Assembly: GCA_963942565.1 (NCBI GenBank)
Contig: OZ012685.1
Span: forward strand, 6,090,523-6,154,522
Reading direction: 5' to 3'
DNA length: 64,000 bases
From: Maea johnstoni
Lineage: Eukaryota > Annelida > Polychaeta > Spionida > Magelonidae
The notes below the pieces were generated by a model, which saw nothing but the letters and a program-made list of their open reading frames with translations, was not told where the DNA came from and did not search any database. The number at the start of each line of letters is the position of its first letter. Position 1 is the stretch's first letter. Positions 34,501-47,900 of the stretch are shown in pieces. The position numbers and the translations under genes are program-made.

Positions 34501-37500
34501 GACCATGCTCCAGGAGAAATTCTATACCCTGGAAAACAACATCAACATCAATGATTAGTGTACTATAATAGGATACCAATTATGTACCTGCATTCAACAT
34601 CAATGCACTATAGAGAGATTACACTAAATCTTGAGAAAACAAGACCGTTACCATTAGTAGCCGCACTGCCCTTTTACATTTGGCAAAACTTACTTTACAA
34701 TCAATGCACCATTTTCTTGAAATCTTACAATCTTGAAAATTAGGAACTTTTAGACATTTCCAAATATTCAAATATGAATATTCATAGAAGCATAAATGTC
34801 ATATTTTCTTTTTCAATAATTCATACAATCTCAAGATAACCAATTGCAAAATCCAAATTAACCTTCCAACCAGAAAACTAAGACTACTAAAGAGCCGGAT
34901 TCTTTTTATGTTAAATATCAATCAAGTCACACCTACCTTCTTAGGGTCCATGTTGAATTTCTTCCTCCCAAGATACATCTGTTTGGTCTTGGGGTTGTTC
35001 CTGAAATAAAATAGAAACAATATTTAGTATTTTATAAAGGCAGTTATCTGATCACATATATCAATCCTTTATAAAGTGCCTATACTGCCAAAACAGGCCT
35101 ACTATCTTGGTGATGTAACTCAGACAGGTACATTTTCGAAAACATTTATAGGGGAAATTTTCATCAGATCTGTACCTAAAACTCTTCTTCAAACATTCCT
35201 AGATCATAAAAAGTCTTTAAATATCATAAGTCTAGAAGATATTTATCATAAGGAACTATAGGCATGAAGTTTCAACTATGAGCTTGCATATCATTCCCAT
35301 CAACAGCAGATAGTCTAATCCTCCTCCTCACCATCATCATTCTTATCATCATCATCATCGCCTAAATCACCAATTCATTGACAGCCTCCCATACTGTAGC
35401 CATTTCAACCCATCAACACTACACTGAACACAATCTATACTGTTTATTTGTATTTTGAATTTGAACATGTTGATGACAAAGGGGTTGAATTGTTCACAGG
35501 GTACTGCCTCGACTGTTCCCCCTGTTTAGTGGAAACAATGCCCGATCACTTCCTTGAGTGTGGGGCCCAGTGTCAGTACACACTGTGAGTGCATGTTTCC
35601 CCAATATAAAATTGACAAGTGACTGTGAGAGACTGTGGTTAGGACCACAAACAAGCACTGGCACAAATGATTGAATTTCCAGACTTTGGGGAACATGACC
35701 AGATTAATTGTAAATGATTCCTTCCTAGTAGGGCTGTGTACAATACAGTAGGTCTATAAGAGGCTTGGTTTATTTTCTCCACAAATACAGCACTATTGGT
35801 GTACATGTAAGTGAGAGGAGGTAGTGTGTTTGGTAAGTGTTCCATGAGGGTAGCATTGAACAGGGAGTGGGTTAGCGGCATCGTATCCTTTACATCAACA
35901 CAAACACCCTGTGCCTGTGAGGAGGGGGAGGGGTGGGGTAGAGGGGGGTGTCTAGTAGAGTTTAATGAAGCCGTAGTTAATGATAACTCTCACTGCTACA
36001 CAAACACCCTGACACACCCCCTTGCCCAGTGCTACTAATAACACATTCACTAGTAGAGAGGAGTGAGAGGGGCAGGGAGGGGAGGGAGTAAGAAGGGGAG
36101 AGTATGTCTAGTGGAGCAGACAGCCTCAATGATAACTCTCACTGCTACACAAACACACCCTCGTAACACTCTGACCACCGCCCTGGCAAGCCCACATACC
36201 GATACAGTGTAACAGGGTAGCAGAAGCAAAACTGGACACTACTGGTCAGCCAGGAATCATGTCCCTTAACCTACTCCTTCACCAGTAACATAGCTACCGA
36301 CTTTGTCTTATTGTATACAAATCAATACATGATCCTACATAAGGAATGGCATAAGGTCATGTAGCCTGCTGTCTGGTTATCTAGTTCACACCATTGCCAC
36401 AGGAGGGGTATAATAATGCAGAAATTCTTCATTAAACACTTTTACCATCTGTCCTTGAGCATTATTGAAGCCGGCCTGGGAAGCAGGCTACCTCATCAAT
36501 CACTGAATAATGAGACAATGGTCAAGAGATTCCGAAAAACAACCTCAACTTGCATCAAGTGGTTCTTCTCCCCCTTCTCATGACAGGTGTAAATACTAAC
36601 ACAAGCCACACAGTGCATAGCTGGGCAATCCTGTGGTCAGGCTTGGGATAATTCTGGTATCCTATACCGGATCTCAGTGTGTGCCAAGTACTAGTTAGCA
36701 GACCACAACACACAGACAGCATAGGTAGAACATCTGTGGTAAGAATGATTCACTACATCTTATCCCTACATAACATTCTTTCACTGACAACCCTTACACT
36801 GGGTTAAACTTTGAATGGGTCAATATTTGTGGGTATTAAATCTGTGTCTGCACTTCATTGGTGAATCCTCTCAAAAGAAAAGAGATGAAAAAAGGAAATA
36901 GCATTTAAAGTTCCCATTACATGTAGGAGTTCATCTTGAACTACACCTATCATTTTTGGTCAGGTTCTTAGAAGTAGACCCTTATCGAGCACTGAGAGAA
37001 AGAGAGATCTAACAGCATTTCCTATTGTTAATGCTCCTGCTGGTTGTACCTCTAATTACTTCTCATGCTCAAGTAGATATCCCTCCCATATTCTAGGAAG
37101 ATGAGAAGGGAAGGAGTAAATATAGAAACAACCCTCGAAGGCCTTCTTCTGAAATGTCAGTAGTTGCTGATGCCACATAGGTACTACAGAGAATTGACTA
37201 TTTCAAACACCCTGATACTACTGAGAGTGAAATAAATGAATAATTGAATAAATGAATGAATGGAAGGATGATTGACAAAATGATCAAACTATGTGTGTAT
37301 GTATGAATGAATGAATGAATGAATAAATTAATAAATAAATGAATGAATAAATGAATGAATGAATGAATGAATAAATGAATGAATGAATGATGTACGAATG
37401 AAAAGTTTCGATGGGACACTGAATCAATGAGCTATGAATAGGTAAACAAAAAAATTAGAAAATGAACTTAATCAGTTTGAGAAGATTTTCAGATAACTCA

Positions 37501-40500
37501 ATCATCCGCCTTGTTATCAGCTTCCACTCACACATAGAGAATTGAACTCAAGTGCATAAATATAGGAAATGCTTCCCCACTTCCTACAGGGATAACATCA
37601 ATGGCAACTCTCAACTGAACTAATTGGAAGACCAGTCAAACTTGGACATATTGATTATGCCTTAGCAGGCCAAAGAAACTAGCAATAAATACATTCAGAT
37701 TGAGGACCTATAGGTTAAGCACACATGTGGAGCCCAGGATGTCTCAACTATTTTGGTATTGATTTTCTTGCTTTATAATAATTAGGCTAAATGTTTGAGA
37801 GAAATGATAACCATAATCCAACAAACAACCATTCTTCAGATATTTTTTTCCAGATTTTCAAATTAAAATCCCCAACATATTGAAATATATAATTGAGTAG
37901 AGCTCGCCTCTACATTGGAAGGAAAGATGTAGCAATCTAGGTTCTGAAGAACAATATTGCTACACATGATTTGCAAATGATGCTTTTGTTTTAAAAATAT
38001 TGGCAAAATGGTCTTGCCCTTTTGGGCCACTCTTCTGGGCTTAGCTGGGTAAACAACTTTAAGGTGAAATCTTCTCAAGTAAACATGGTCTCTCATGGTT
38101 GTTGATCCCTTGCAATCATTACTACATCCATTTATGTCAGGAAGGCACTTAAACTTCTAAAAAAATCAATAAGCGTAATTTGAGGCTGGATCCCTGGAAC
38201 ATTGAGGCGGAATTGGCCATAACCTTCTCGGGTCGGTCGGCAAATTATGGCTATCTGCGAGGAGGCCTGGTAGACGTCTGGCTGTTTCCTTACATATGTT
38301 TTGGTTTGAGCAATCATGAGGTTGGTCTGTTTATTGACGTCAGAGTCGAGGCTGATCAGCAGCAAGTCAAGCTCATGTAAATACACAGCACCAAGATCAC
38401 CCATTCAGCCCAGAAGCAGCAACAGCAGTAACAAAATCTGACTATCTTGATTATATCTTTCCTACAAGACCATCTTTTGAAAAATATTTGGAGGAGAAAA
38501 TGTTTACAGGAACACAACTTTAAATCCTCCATTAATTATTTTGTAAAGTTTTGCTTGGTTCTAAAATTATTTCAATTACATGTAGTATTATAGCAACCAG
38601 ACAATACTTATCAACAAACAACCTTTGCATTAAATTGATAACCTTAAAAAATAATCTTTTAAAGAAAAAATATTAAAAACTTTATCAAGTACCCAACTTA
38701 TTTTAGAAATAATATATGAATGTGCTTATTTGCCTGGGTACATAAGACATGAATGGGTTAAGAGGTTTCCTGTGGAGCATGTGATCGACAAAGTATGCTG
38801 CCCCAAGGCCAAGTAACATTCAAGCTTCACAAGTCAAAGGAGGTTTTTTGTGTGAGAGTGAGAGTGAGAGTGAGAGAGGAGAAATGAGCTGTGGAGACCA
38901 AGACTGACATGTGTCTTATCAATCTGACTGCCTTCTTACATAAAAACCTCCCAGTTCATGTTACTATCATATCATCATCTCTTTTAGCCTGCTTACATCA
39001 CTGCCCATTGTGTCATCTTGTGCCTATCACAGAGACATACAAAGACAGCCTCCCTGGCTCCTGCTGCAGAAAGATAACTGCTCCTAATGGAACTTCATGT
39101 TCTACTGATCTGCACAAAGATAACTGCTTTTCATGGCAGTTATTCAAATGATTTGTAGGTATATAACGTTGTATCAAGATAAAATTTTACAGCAACGTCA
39201 ACTTGATGGTTTTTGACAATCAATCTAGAGCTTTTTTATGAACCTTGAAAAAGTTCAATTGAACTGAGAACAGATAATAAATATGTGCCTCCTTCATGCT
39301 AACTTTCTGTTCTCAGTTATAAAGAAGAATGTCTGTTTAACATAGCTATTATGATGCTTGTTTATGAACGATTGTTAATGATAAGAAATCATGGACTGGG
39401 AGAGTTTCATACTCAGAGTAAGTTCCTCTACTATTGTGAAACCATGGGTGCAAACTAAGCACCAACAAGTTAATTGAGAAATTGTAGGAGTGTAAATTAG
39501 GAGTGAATAATGCCCACAAGACCTGTGTGCTATCATAACTAACCACAACACACAGAGCACCATGGGCCACTACTAGTGGCACGGCGAGGCTGGGCAGGAT
39601 TCCAAGAATGAACCATCCCTTCCTCCTCACCCCACATAGCAGACCTGCTAGCCTGCCTCTCAGGCTCAGATAGACAGGTGATAGATGAAGATGTAGCTTA
39701 GATTCTAATTTACTAGAGGGTAAGTAGGCTTAATGTCCCCATCAGACTACAGATAGAGGCATTTTTGTCAAGGGTTGCAATTGAGGAACAAACTAAGATC
39801 TAGTGACTCCCCTTGGGGATTAATACAGAGCTTAACCTGAGTTGATATCAACTGAGGGTAGTTGAGACTCAGGACACTCTCATTAAACACAGACTAGAGG
39901 TCTGTTAGCCTAGATTCTAGGCTGCCATCTGTATTTTGCCTGTCTTTTAAGTGTTTCTATTGATAAGCACCAAATGGTCAGGAAGGCCAAATCAGTTTGA
40001 ATTTATCTCACCAGGTGGATAGAAGGCTCTCTTTGAATATGACAACAGTTGCGGATCCAGGGGGGGTTCGAGGGGTTCGACGAACCCCCCCTGGCTGGTG
40101 AGTCACTTTGCACCACCACGCCACCTGTGGACAACATCAAAACTAATTGTTTCTCTTGCCCCAGTTGCATAATCCTTTTGTTTCAAGTTCCCCAGACCTT
40201 GAGTAGCTATAGACAATAGGCTGATTGGTGTCAGCCTGGGATGGGCGCGAGTGGATGAACATCCTGCCTGACGGGATTATCTGCCGTTATCGGCGGATAC
40301 AGAATTACACTCCAGTCGTTTGCAGACTAAAAATAGCTTGGAATACCTGTAGTTTGTTAGGTGAGGGAGGGGGGGTTCGTTGATTCTCAAACTTCTAGAT
40401 CACTTGATTCCTTAGTCCAGCGGATACAGTCCAGTCGTTTGCAGACTAAGCATAGCTTGAAAAACCTGAAGTTTGTTAGGTGAAGGGGGAGGGGGTGTTC

Positions 40501-43500
40501 GTTGATTCTCAAACTTCTAGTAGATCACTTGATTTCTTAGTCTAGCGGACACAGAATTACAGTTCAGTCGTTTGCAGACCAAGAAAAGCTTGGAAAACCT
40601 GAAGTTTGTTAGGTGAGGGGGGGGGGGGGTTCGTTGATTCTAAAACGTCTAGATCACTTGATTCCTTAGTCCAGCGGATACAGTCCAGTCGTTTTCAGAC
40701 TGAGCATAGCTTGGAAAACCTGAAGTTTGTTAGGTAAAGGGGGGGGGGGGGTTCGTTGATTCTCAAACTTCTAGGTCACTTGATTCCTTAGTCTAGCGGA
40801 TACAGAATTAATTACAGTCCAGTCATTTGCAGACTAAGAATAGCTTGGAAAACCTGAAGTTTGTCAGGTGAGGGAGGGGGGGGGGGGGGGTTCGTTGATT
40901 CTCAAACTTCTAGGTCACTTGATTCCTTAGTTCAGCGGATACAGTCCAGTCGTTTTCAGACTAAGCATAGCTTGGAAAACCTGAGGTTTGTTAGGTGAAG
41001 GGGGCGGGGGGGGGGGGGGGGGGTTCGTTGATTCTCAAACTTCTAGGTCACTTGGTTCCTTAGTCTAGCGGATACAGAATTAATTACAGTCCAGTCATTT
41101 GCGGACTAAGAATAGCGTGGAAAACCTGAAGTCTGTTAGATGAAGGGGGATAGATAACCTGTTTCCTCCAAAACCTTTGACGAAAAATATCTAACTACTA
41201 GCCAACAGATACTTAACCACATCTCAACACCTTATAAACCAACAGATATATAAAATAACCACATCTTAACACCTAACAGACGAAAGTTCATCCCTCATCC
41301 CCAGGATGTTCACATTGTTGAACCTCTCCAAAAGGTAAAATATATCCTTTAAATGTTTGAAGGTGCAAGAGGTGCATTCAATCTCTTGCGACCACAAAAT
41401 AGGATAATGCGGCCATCACCAACTCCATGATATATTTTGTTATATCTCTTATGAGATTATTATTATGTTTTTGTTATATCTCTTATGAAATTATTCTATT
41501 TAGTTCGCTGCAGTTGACTCCTTGTGGTGTCTTCATTAATACGTGCTAGTGGCGCCACCAGTGTCACGTTCGGAACTAAATTGAACCCCCCCTTCTCAAA
41601 TCCTGGATCCGCCCCTGGACAACCACTAGAGATAGAAGGATCATTAGGTTGGTCACGTCATAAGGGAAAGTAAACTTTTCAGAGACTGGGATGATGACAA
41701 GTGGGCTCTAGGAAGTATGTGGCAAGATTAATTGGCTTCTGTCAGGGGTTGGGCTGATCTATGTTGATCCAGGGTAAACTTGATCCAGCTTTCATAACAA
41801 CCATTTCCAGGTTACAGCAACTTAATGGAAGTCTGGAAATATGGCACCTGCACACATTCTAGTTTCTACTGTATGCAAATCAGCCCTAGCACAGGAACAG
41901 GTTGCTTCCTTTCTTTTATAGAATCAGATGAGAAATATACAGATGACAACATTTCATGATAAGATATAACATTAATGTAAACTGAGTTCCCAATACTAGA
42001 ATCAAAATTACCGAACTTAGAATTGTTGTTCAAAACAAGTGAATTAATTCTTTCCCTAGGACTGATTCTATTTTCCAATATCTTATGTCTGTGAGTGGAC
42101 AGAGTGGTACTTCAAAGGTGAGGATTCACATCCCCAGTCATTTTTTGTTGGATTGCGTCTAACAAGATCTCCTTCTCAGACTTGAATGTCTTTGCCTTTT
42201 TAAAGTCCTCATCCAAAGTTGATTAGATGAAACCCACTTTGCCTATATTGCATGCTCTCATTCAGCCTTTAGTACCAGGCCCCATTAAGGGATCGGTTTG
42301 TTTGAGGAGCTAATATAGGGAGAGGGCTGAACTTGCATTTGGATACAACAGAGAGATAGAAATACCTGGTCAGCCCGGCATGCCTAGCCAAGACTCATCT
42401 CCCTGAGTCTAACCTATACATGAACTCAAACACATTGTTGAGTTATTCTTTTTCCCATGAGAGGAAAAAGATAGCTGTGTGGTGAAATAAGTGTATGCTC
42501 AGGCATTTAGTAGAGTTAACTATTTACTAAATGATATTTTCATGGTTCAGAACCTGTTTGGTAAGTTCATTTTCCCATCAGAGGAAAAGGATAGCTGCAT
42601 GAAGTAATTGTACACTCAGGAATTAAGTAGCACCACCTATATCCAAGGAAATATGATTAAAAGCAAGTGAAAAGAAAAAGAATGGGCACAAAGTGCAAGT
42701 GCTATGTAGTCCATTACAAAGGATGTGTCATCAGTTGTGTAAGCCGATCTTAAATAGATGTTCTCGCCATTAAAATCAATGCCAGAACCATCAGTGAGTT
42801 GAGTTACTAATTGCTGCTTTGAAGATGCGGCCTTGAGTGCAAGCTAAAATAAGAGGATTTGGCAAATGGCTTGGACAAAAAATTAATGGCACTGGAAATG
42901 ACTAAAATTGGAACACTGAAGATAAACTTGTAAATGAGAAATCTTGGATATAAGATATGCAATACAAGATTATTAAATCTCTTCTATTACTAACCACATT
43001 AATCCTTCAAAAGATTTCCGACAAAATATAAGAACATTTCTTATCCAGCTAGTTATATTGATTATTACAAGGCAACAAAGCACTTTTCTGTATACTGAAA
43101 TAGGGTCAAATGTCCTGGTGTGATGCCTCCCTAGGGAAACTTAAATGAAAGCTCAGCAAGTCCACATTTGCACGAAAATAGGGAAAACCCTGGTATAAGC
43201 ACTACAGTATATGGCAGAAAAAAGTCCAACTGAAGTTTATGGTTCCCAAGAGAAAATGTGAATCCATTCATCTAAAATGGGAATTCCAAAAATTCCATGT
43301 GTGTTTATTGTTGTGAAATTAAGTATTGCAGCACATTAAAGAAGAGAAATCAAATAGTCTTCAGTATGACTCCCTTGAGAAAACAGTGGTTTATAAATGT
43401 GTTACGTGCAGTCCCGTAATTAGCCCATGCTTGCTTGTTGTTCCATGGAACCAGATATTCTAAACAGTACCTATCGGAACCTCCTAATGAAAGATGGGCT

Positions 43501-44916
43501 ATTAGAAGGACCAACTAGCCCATGCCATAACAGCAGATGACCCAAACACTCTTTTACATACCAGCTATGAAAGGGCACAATATGAACTTAAATGCAGAAG
43601 ATAAATATCTATTGTCTAAAATCATAAAACTCATACAAGTGAGTTGTTTGTGAACTACCTTATGGAATACCTTATCTTAATAAACAACAACAAGACAAGA
43701 GTAAAATAGGGGTTTAATTTAAGCTGTGTTAGTTGAGATTCCACATATACTCACAGGGTGACCAACCCATACTAGGCTATACATTAATGCACACTCTCAA
43801 AGGGTGAGAAAATCATACAGGCCAATTCATAAGTTAATGAGGTTTAATTCAAACAGTACCACATGAACTTCTACAAGGCCATCCATAAGATAGTGATATT
43901 TAATTCAGACAGTCTCAGGGCACGGTATGACCTGACAGGGCTAGTTTTTGCTGTGCGGCGGGCTGGCAGTGAATGGAGAGGTTTGCTGATTAGGAGAGAT
44001 GAGTGGTGCCAGAAGATGTGAGATGCACATGGCTACCATTCTGAAGACCAGATGGTATGAGAGGAGGAGGCATCACTATCACACACACATCATTACACAT
44101 GGAAAACTTCCAGCATTTTCTACAACTCCTACAGCATCAAAATACTAGACAGATGCAACACAATCTGGTGTACTATTAATATCTTTGATTTTGATGAAGC
44201 AAAATCTTTATATTTTTCACAATATGACAATGTAATAACGAAACTCTGAAATAGCTGAAAAGTTTTCCTTTCGAAGATATAGTTTACTAGACTATAAGTT
44301 AAGCCCCTAGTGGCTATAGCTGATGAAAGTCTATATTCCAGGCCCTGAACCGACATCAGAAATAGCATTTGTACTTGCTTATTCTTCCTCAATCTTGCAA
44401 TGTGGTTTGGAATTTCTTATAGTCATCCTATTATGTTGCTCTTTCCTTTATCTTATTCTTCTTCCGCTCCTTATCCTCCTCTTTCCACTCCTACCTACTT
44501 GCCTACAGATTCAAATCATGCTCACTCCTTATCCGAATCCCACTGCTGGCCAGTGAAATGTGTTAATGATGATTTGATAAGAACTATTCAGATAAAATTA
44601 AAGGCTAATTAAGAGATAGTGGCTTGTTTACTTGAGATGTAATGTAGATTAGACCAGACCTCGTGGTTTATCTATTAGTAGCGGTTGTTTGGGATAGATA
44701 GGACTTCTGCCTACTTAACATTTCCTTGCACTGTGCATGTACATTTCTTAGGCACTTGTGCCTTAGTTCCCAATGCCAGCCATCTCAAAATAGAAGTGAT
44801 AAGTGATTCTGTTGGCAATCAGTTCTTATACAATTCTTCTACTGCTGCTGCTACTGCTTCAACTACTACTACTACTACTACTGCTGCTGCTGCTACAGCT
44901 ACTGCTACTACTACTT

Positions 44917-44982
<66 letters not shown>

Positions 44983-47900
44983 TTACTACTTCTACCTCCA
45001 TCACCATCACTATCATTACAATGCAGCATGGCCCATTGTTATCTTAAGATCTTCTTCAAGCATGCACATGCTCTTATTACAATGTATATACAGCCTCAAC
45101 AGAGATAAGATGACAAGTAAATACTAATCTCATCTGATAAAATCAACTTAATTAACTATTTGGTCAACATTACATAATACATCTGCTTTCTTACTTGAAA
45201 CAAGGCCTGTAAAGCAATCATCCCATCGCAAACCAAGATAGAATGATACTGTTAACTATCTAACCCACTTGATAAGTACACAATATAAACAACGCAACTA
45301 CTTCCATAAAACTCGAGCAACTTACTGATAAAATGGAATAGGAACAAGACATAAGAGAAGGTTTGATGTAAAAGAGGGGATTCCTTTAGATCCCTTAACA
45401 AAAAGGGCATTTTCAGTGTGAACATCTTCAGATAGAACTTTTTATCTGTTTTAGAATCTACACCTAACTTAGAAAGAGAAAACTAAACTATGTATGCTAT
45501 AAATGATGTATTTATGATGTCACACGTGACCATTACAGGAAATCTGCTGTAAATCAATTGATCGTGCAAATTTACCACCAAGGAAGACTTTATATCTTAG
45601 ATCCTTCCCCTTTAGAGAGCATCGAATAATTAGGTGGAGCCTTCAGCAAAAAATGCCATCCCTCATCTTTAAACTTCTTCAACAACAATTTTTTATTGAC
45701 AAGAATCCAATTAGTATTTGAAAGATAAGAAGATAAATTGATTTGCCATAGCAAAAAAATGCATATTAAAGGGATGCAAAAAAGTCCCTCTTTGGATAAT
45801 TCTTATAAAGAATCACCCTTCAGGAACACTACAGTAATCACCCAATCTATAGACTTATTGATTACCAATAGGCGCTTGAGGTAAATGTGGCTACCATGAA
45901 ATGCCTTTTTTGTACTTGAATCCACCCACCTACAGAGAATGAGTTTTGCTGGAGGTGGTGCAAGAAAGCAATTGAGTCACAGCTGATTAGCATCACTCGT
46001 TAATTAATCAATCACTCATAAGGTCAACCAGTGCACCTATATCCCACAGGCCAATCCTAGAAGATGTAAACTGTAAACAGCACTAGCTCAGTTAGACATG
46101 TTTACAGCCAAGCCAGCCCTTGACCAGCCTCCATGTCTGAGAAGCTAACACTTAGATACATTCCTCTCTCTCTCCTCTGGTCAAGCTCACCACACGAGGG
46201 GTCAAGCAAAGTAATACCAGAACTTGACATTGAATTCATTAGTATAAATACATGTGAGGGGTCTGGTATTTCCTTTATCATCAATTCTGCCTAATCATGA
46301 CTAGACAGTTGCTAATGGTGGAAATCTAAATTCATTTCTTTTTTTTAAAATTTGTTCATTTAAAGAACAGCTTTAAACTCTATTTTCAAACTATGGAGGA
46401 CCCCAGCAGTTACCAGCAGTAGGGGACTGGTGTGAGATGCTTTGCCCTACTATCTCTAATCAAGCTTTGGAAGCAGGGATGTCATGATGATGGTGATGGG
46501 CATGGTGAACATCATCATTGCATGTAGTCACACTATTTCTCTGGGTTTTAATTGAAATAAAACATGCTGTGTAGGAAAAGGCAGCTGCAGGATGCATGCA
46601 AACATCACAAAACAATCAAAACTGTTGTTATCATGAGATGAGTGGTACTATCTTTAGAATTATAGTAAACATCATAAGGGCCAACAGGACTATAATTACA
46701 AAGGTTTTAACAAGTGTTTACATAATATTTGGAACATCATCTTCTGCATGATTCTCAAGGTGACTTTCTACTTGTCTGACAAACATTAAACTCTTCTTCA
46801 AACACAAGTAAAGATTTCAAAACCTTCAAACTAGTCCAAATATTAAAACAGTAACTTTCCCCCTAAGTCTAGTTGCTCTAAGGGTATTGACATGTTAAAT
46901 CATTTTGGTTGAAGCTGATAGCTGCAACTTTTAGTTGGCCACCAGCTTACAAAACAATACATATTATTTATGTTACATATTGTCCATCAAGAGCCACCTA
47001 TCAGTTGTCATGCTAGAGCCGGTCCATGCTGTTTTACAATGGTTCGTCATTTCTGTACATCCTCACATCTTCCTTGGGCTGAAACCAGAACTCTGTGGTG
47101 CCTTGTCTCACACAGTGTGATTGATACGCAGAGCCAGCGGTGTACTGTCTCCTGCCAATGTATTAAACAAATTATTGCTAGTGGCAGCCAGAGACGAATT
47201 GGCTATTTTGATGACAACTTTCTCATGAAAACTATTTCAGAAATTACTTATTTGCAAATAGTTTCAAAGTTTATTTTCTACTACACAGTTATTTCGTGAA
47301 GTACTATAGATCTGGACTACAATTCTCAGGGAGAATGATAGGCATGGATGGGTTAACCGTTTAACTCAACCCATCACCTGATGTCTCTGTAACCATGGTG
47401 ATGCATGAGGGATGTATATTCGGTGCCTATGCCTTAGGATTTTAAGTCAACAGTCGTCTGGTATCCTTGTTAAGCCTACCCCCCCGCCTGCCACAGTCAT
47501 CAAGGACTGGGAAAAGTACTTTGTCATGTTGTGCCAGTCTGGCGTGGTAGGATGCACAGGGGCCGTCATAGCACATTGTCTATGCAGGGTCAGCTCTATT
47601 TAAACACTACCAGTTGCTGGTGTCTTTCATCCCCCTGCGAGTCCCACATTGTTGCCAGAGTAAAGCTGAGAGATATTGATAACTCACAATTGTCAGCGGA
47701 ACGCTTGCTGGGAAATTCCAATCCTATCTTTTACTTAGTGCATTCTTCCAGTTATTAATCCCCCAATTGTAAACATAGTTAATGTCTCCCTAGACCCTGG
47801 GAAGTTTCTAATCTCTCTCCCATCAAGAACACAAAGTTTTTTGAATTCCTGCAGTGAGTAATTCAGGCTGTCCACCCAGCCTAATGGTAGATATTTACCT

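Noticed and set aside
37198-37419. Phe/Ile/His-rich minus frame
   Set aside because: Translation of the GAAT microsatellite.
38132-38404. Overlapping frames of 90 and 66 codons on both strands
   Set aside because: No recognisable domain, no splice borders, and both strands are equally open.
44685-45108. Frames of 120 and 101 codons (poly-Thr, poly-Leu)
   Set aside because: They are translations of the ACT/CTG trinucleotide repeat.
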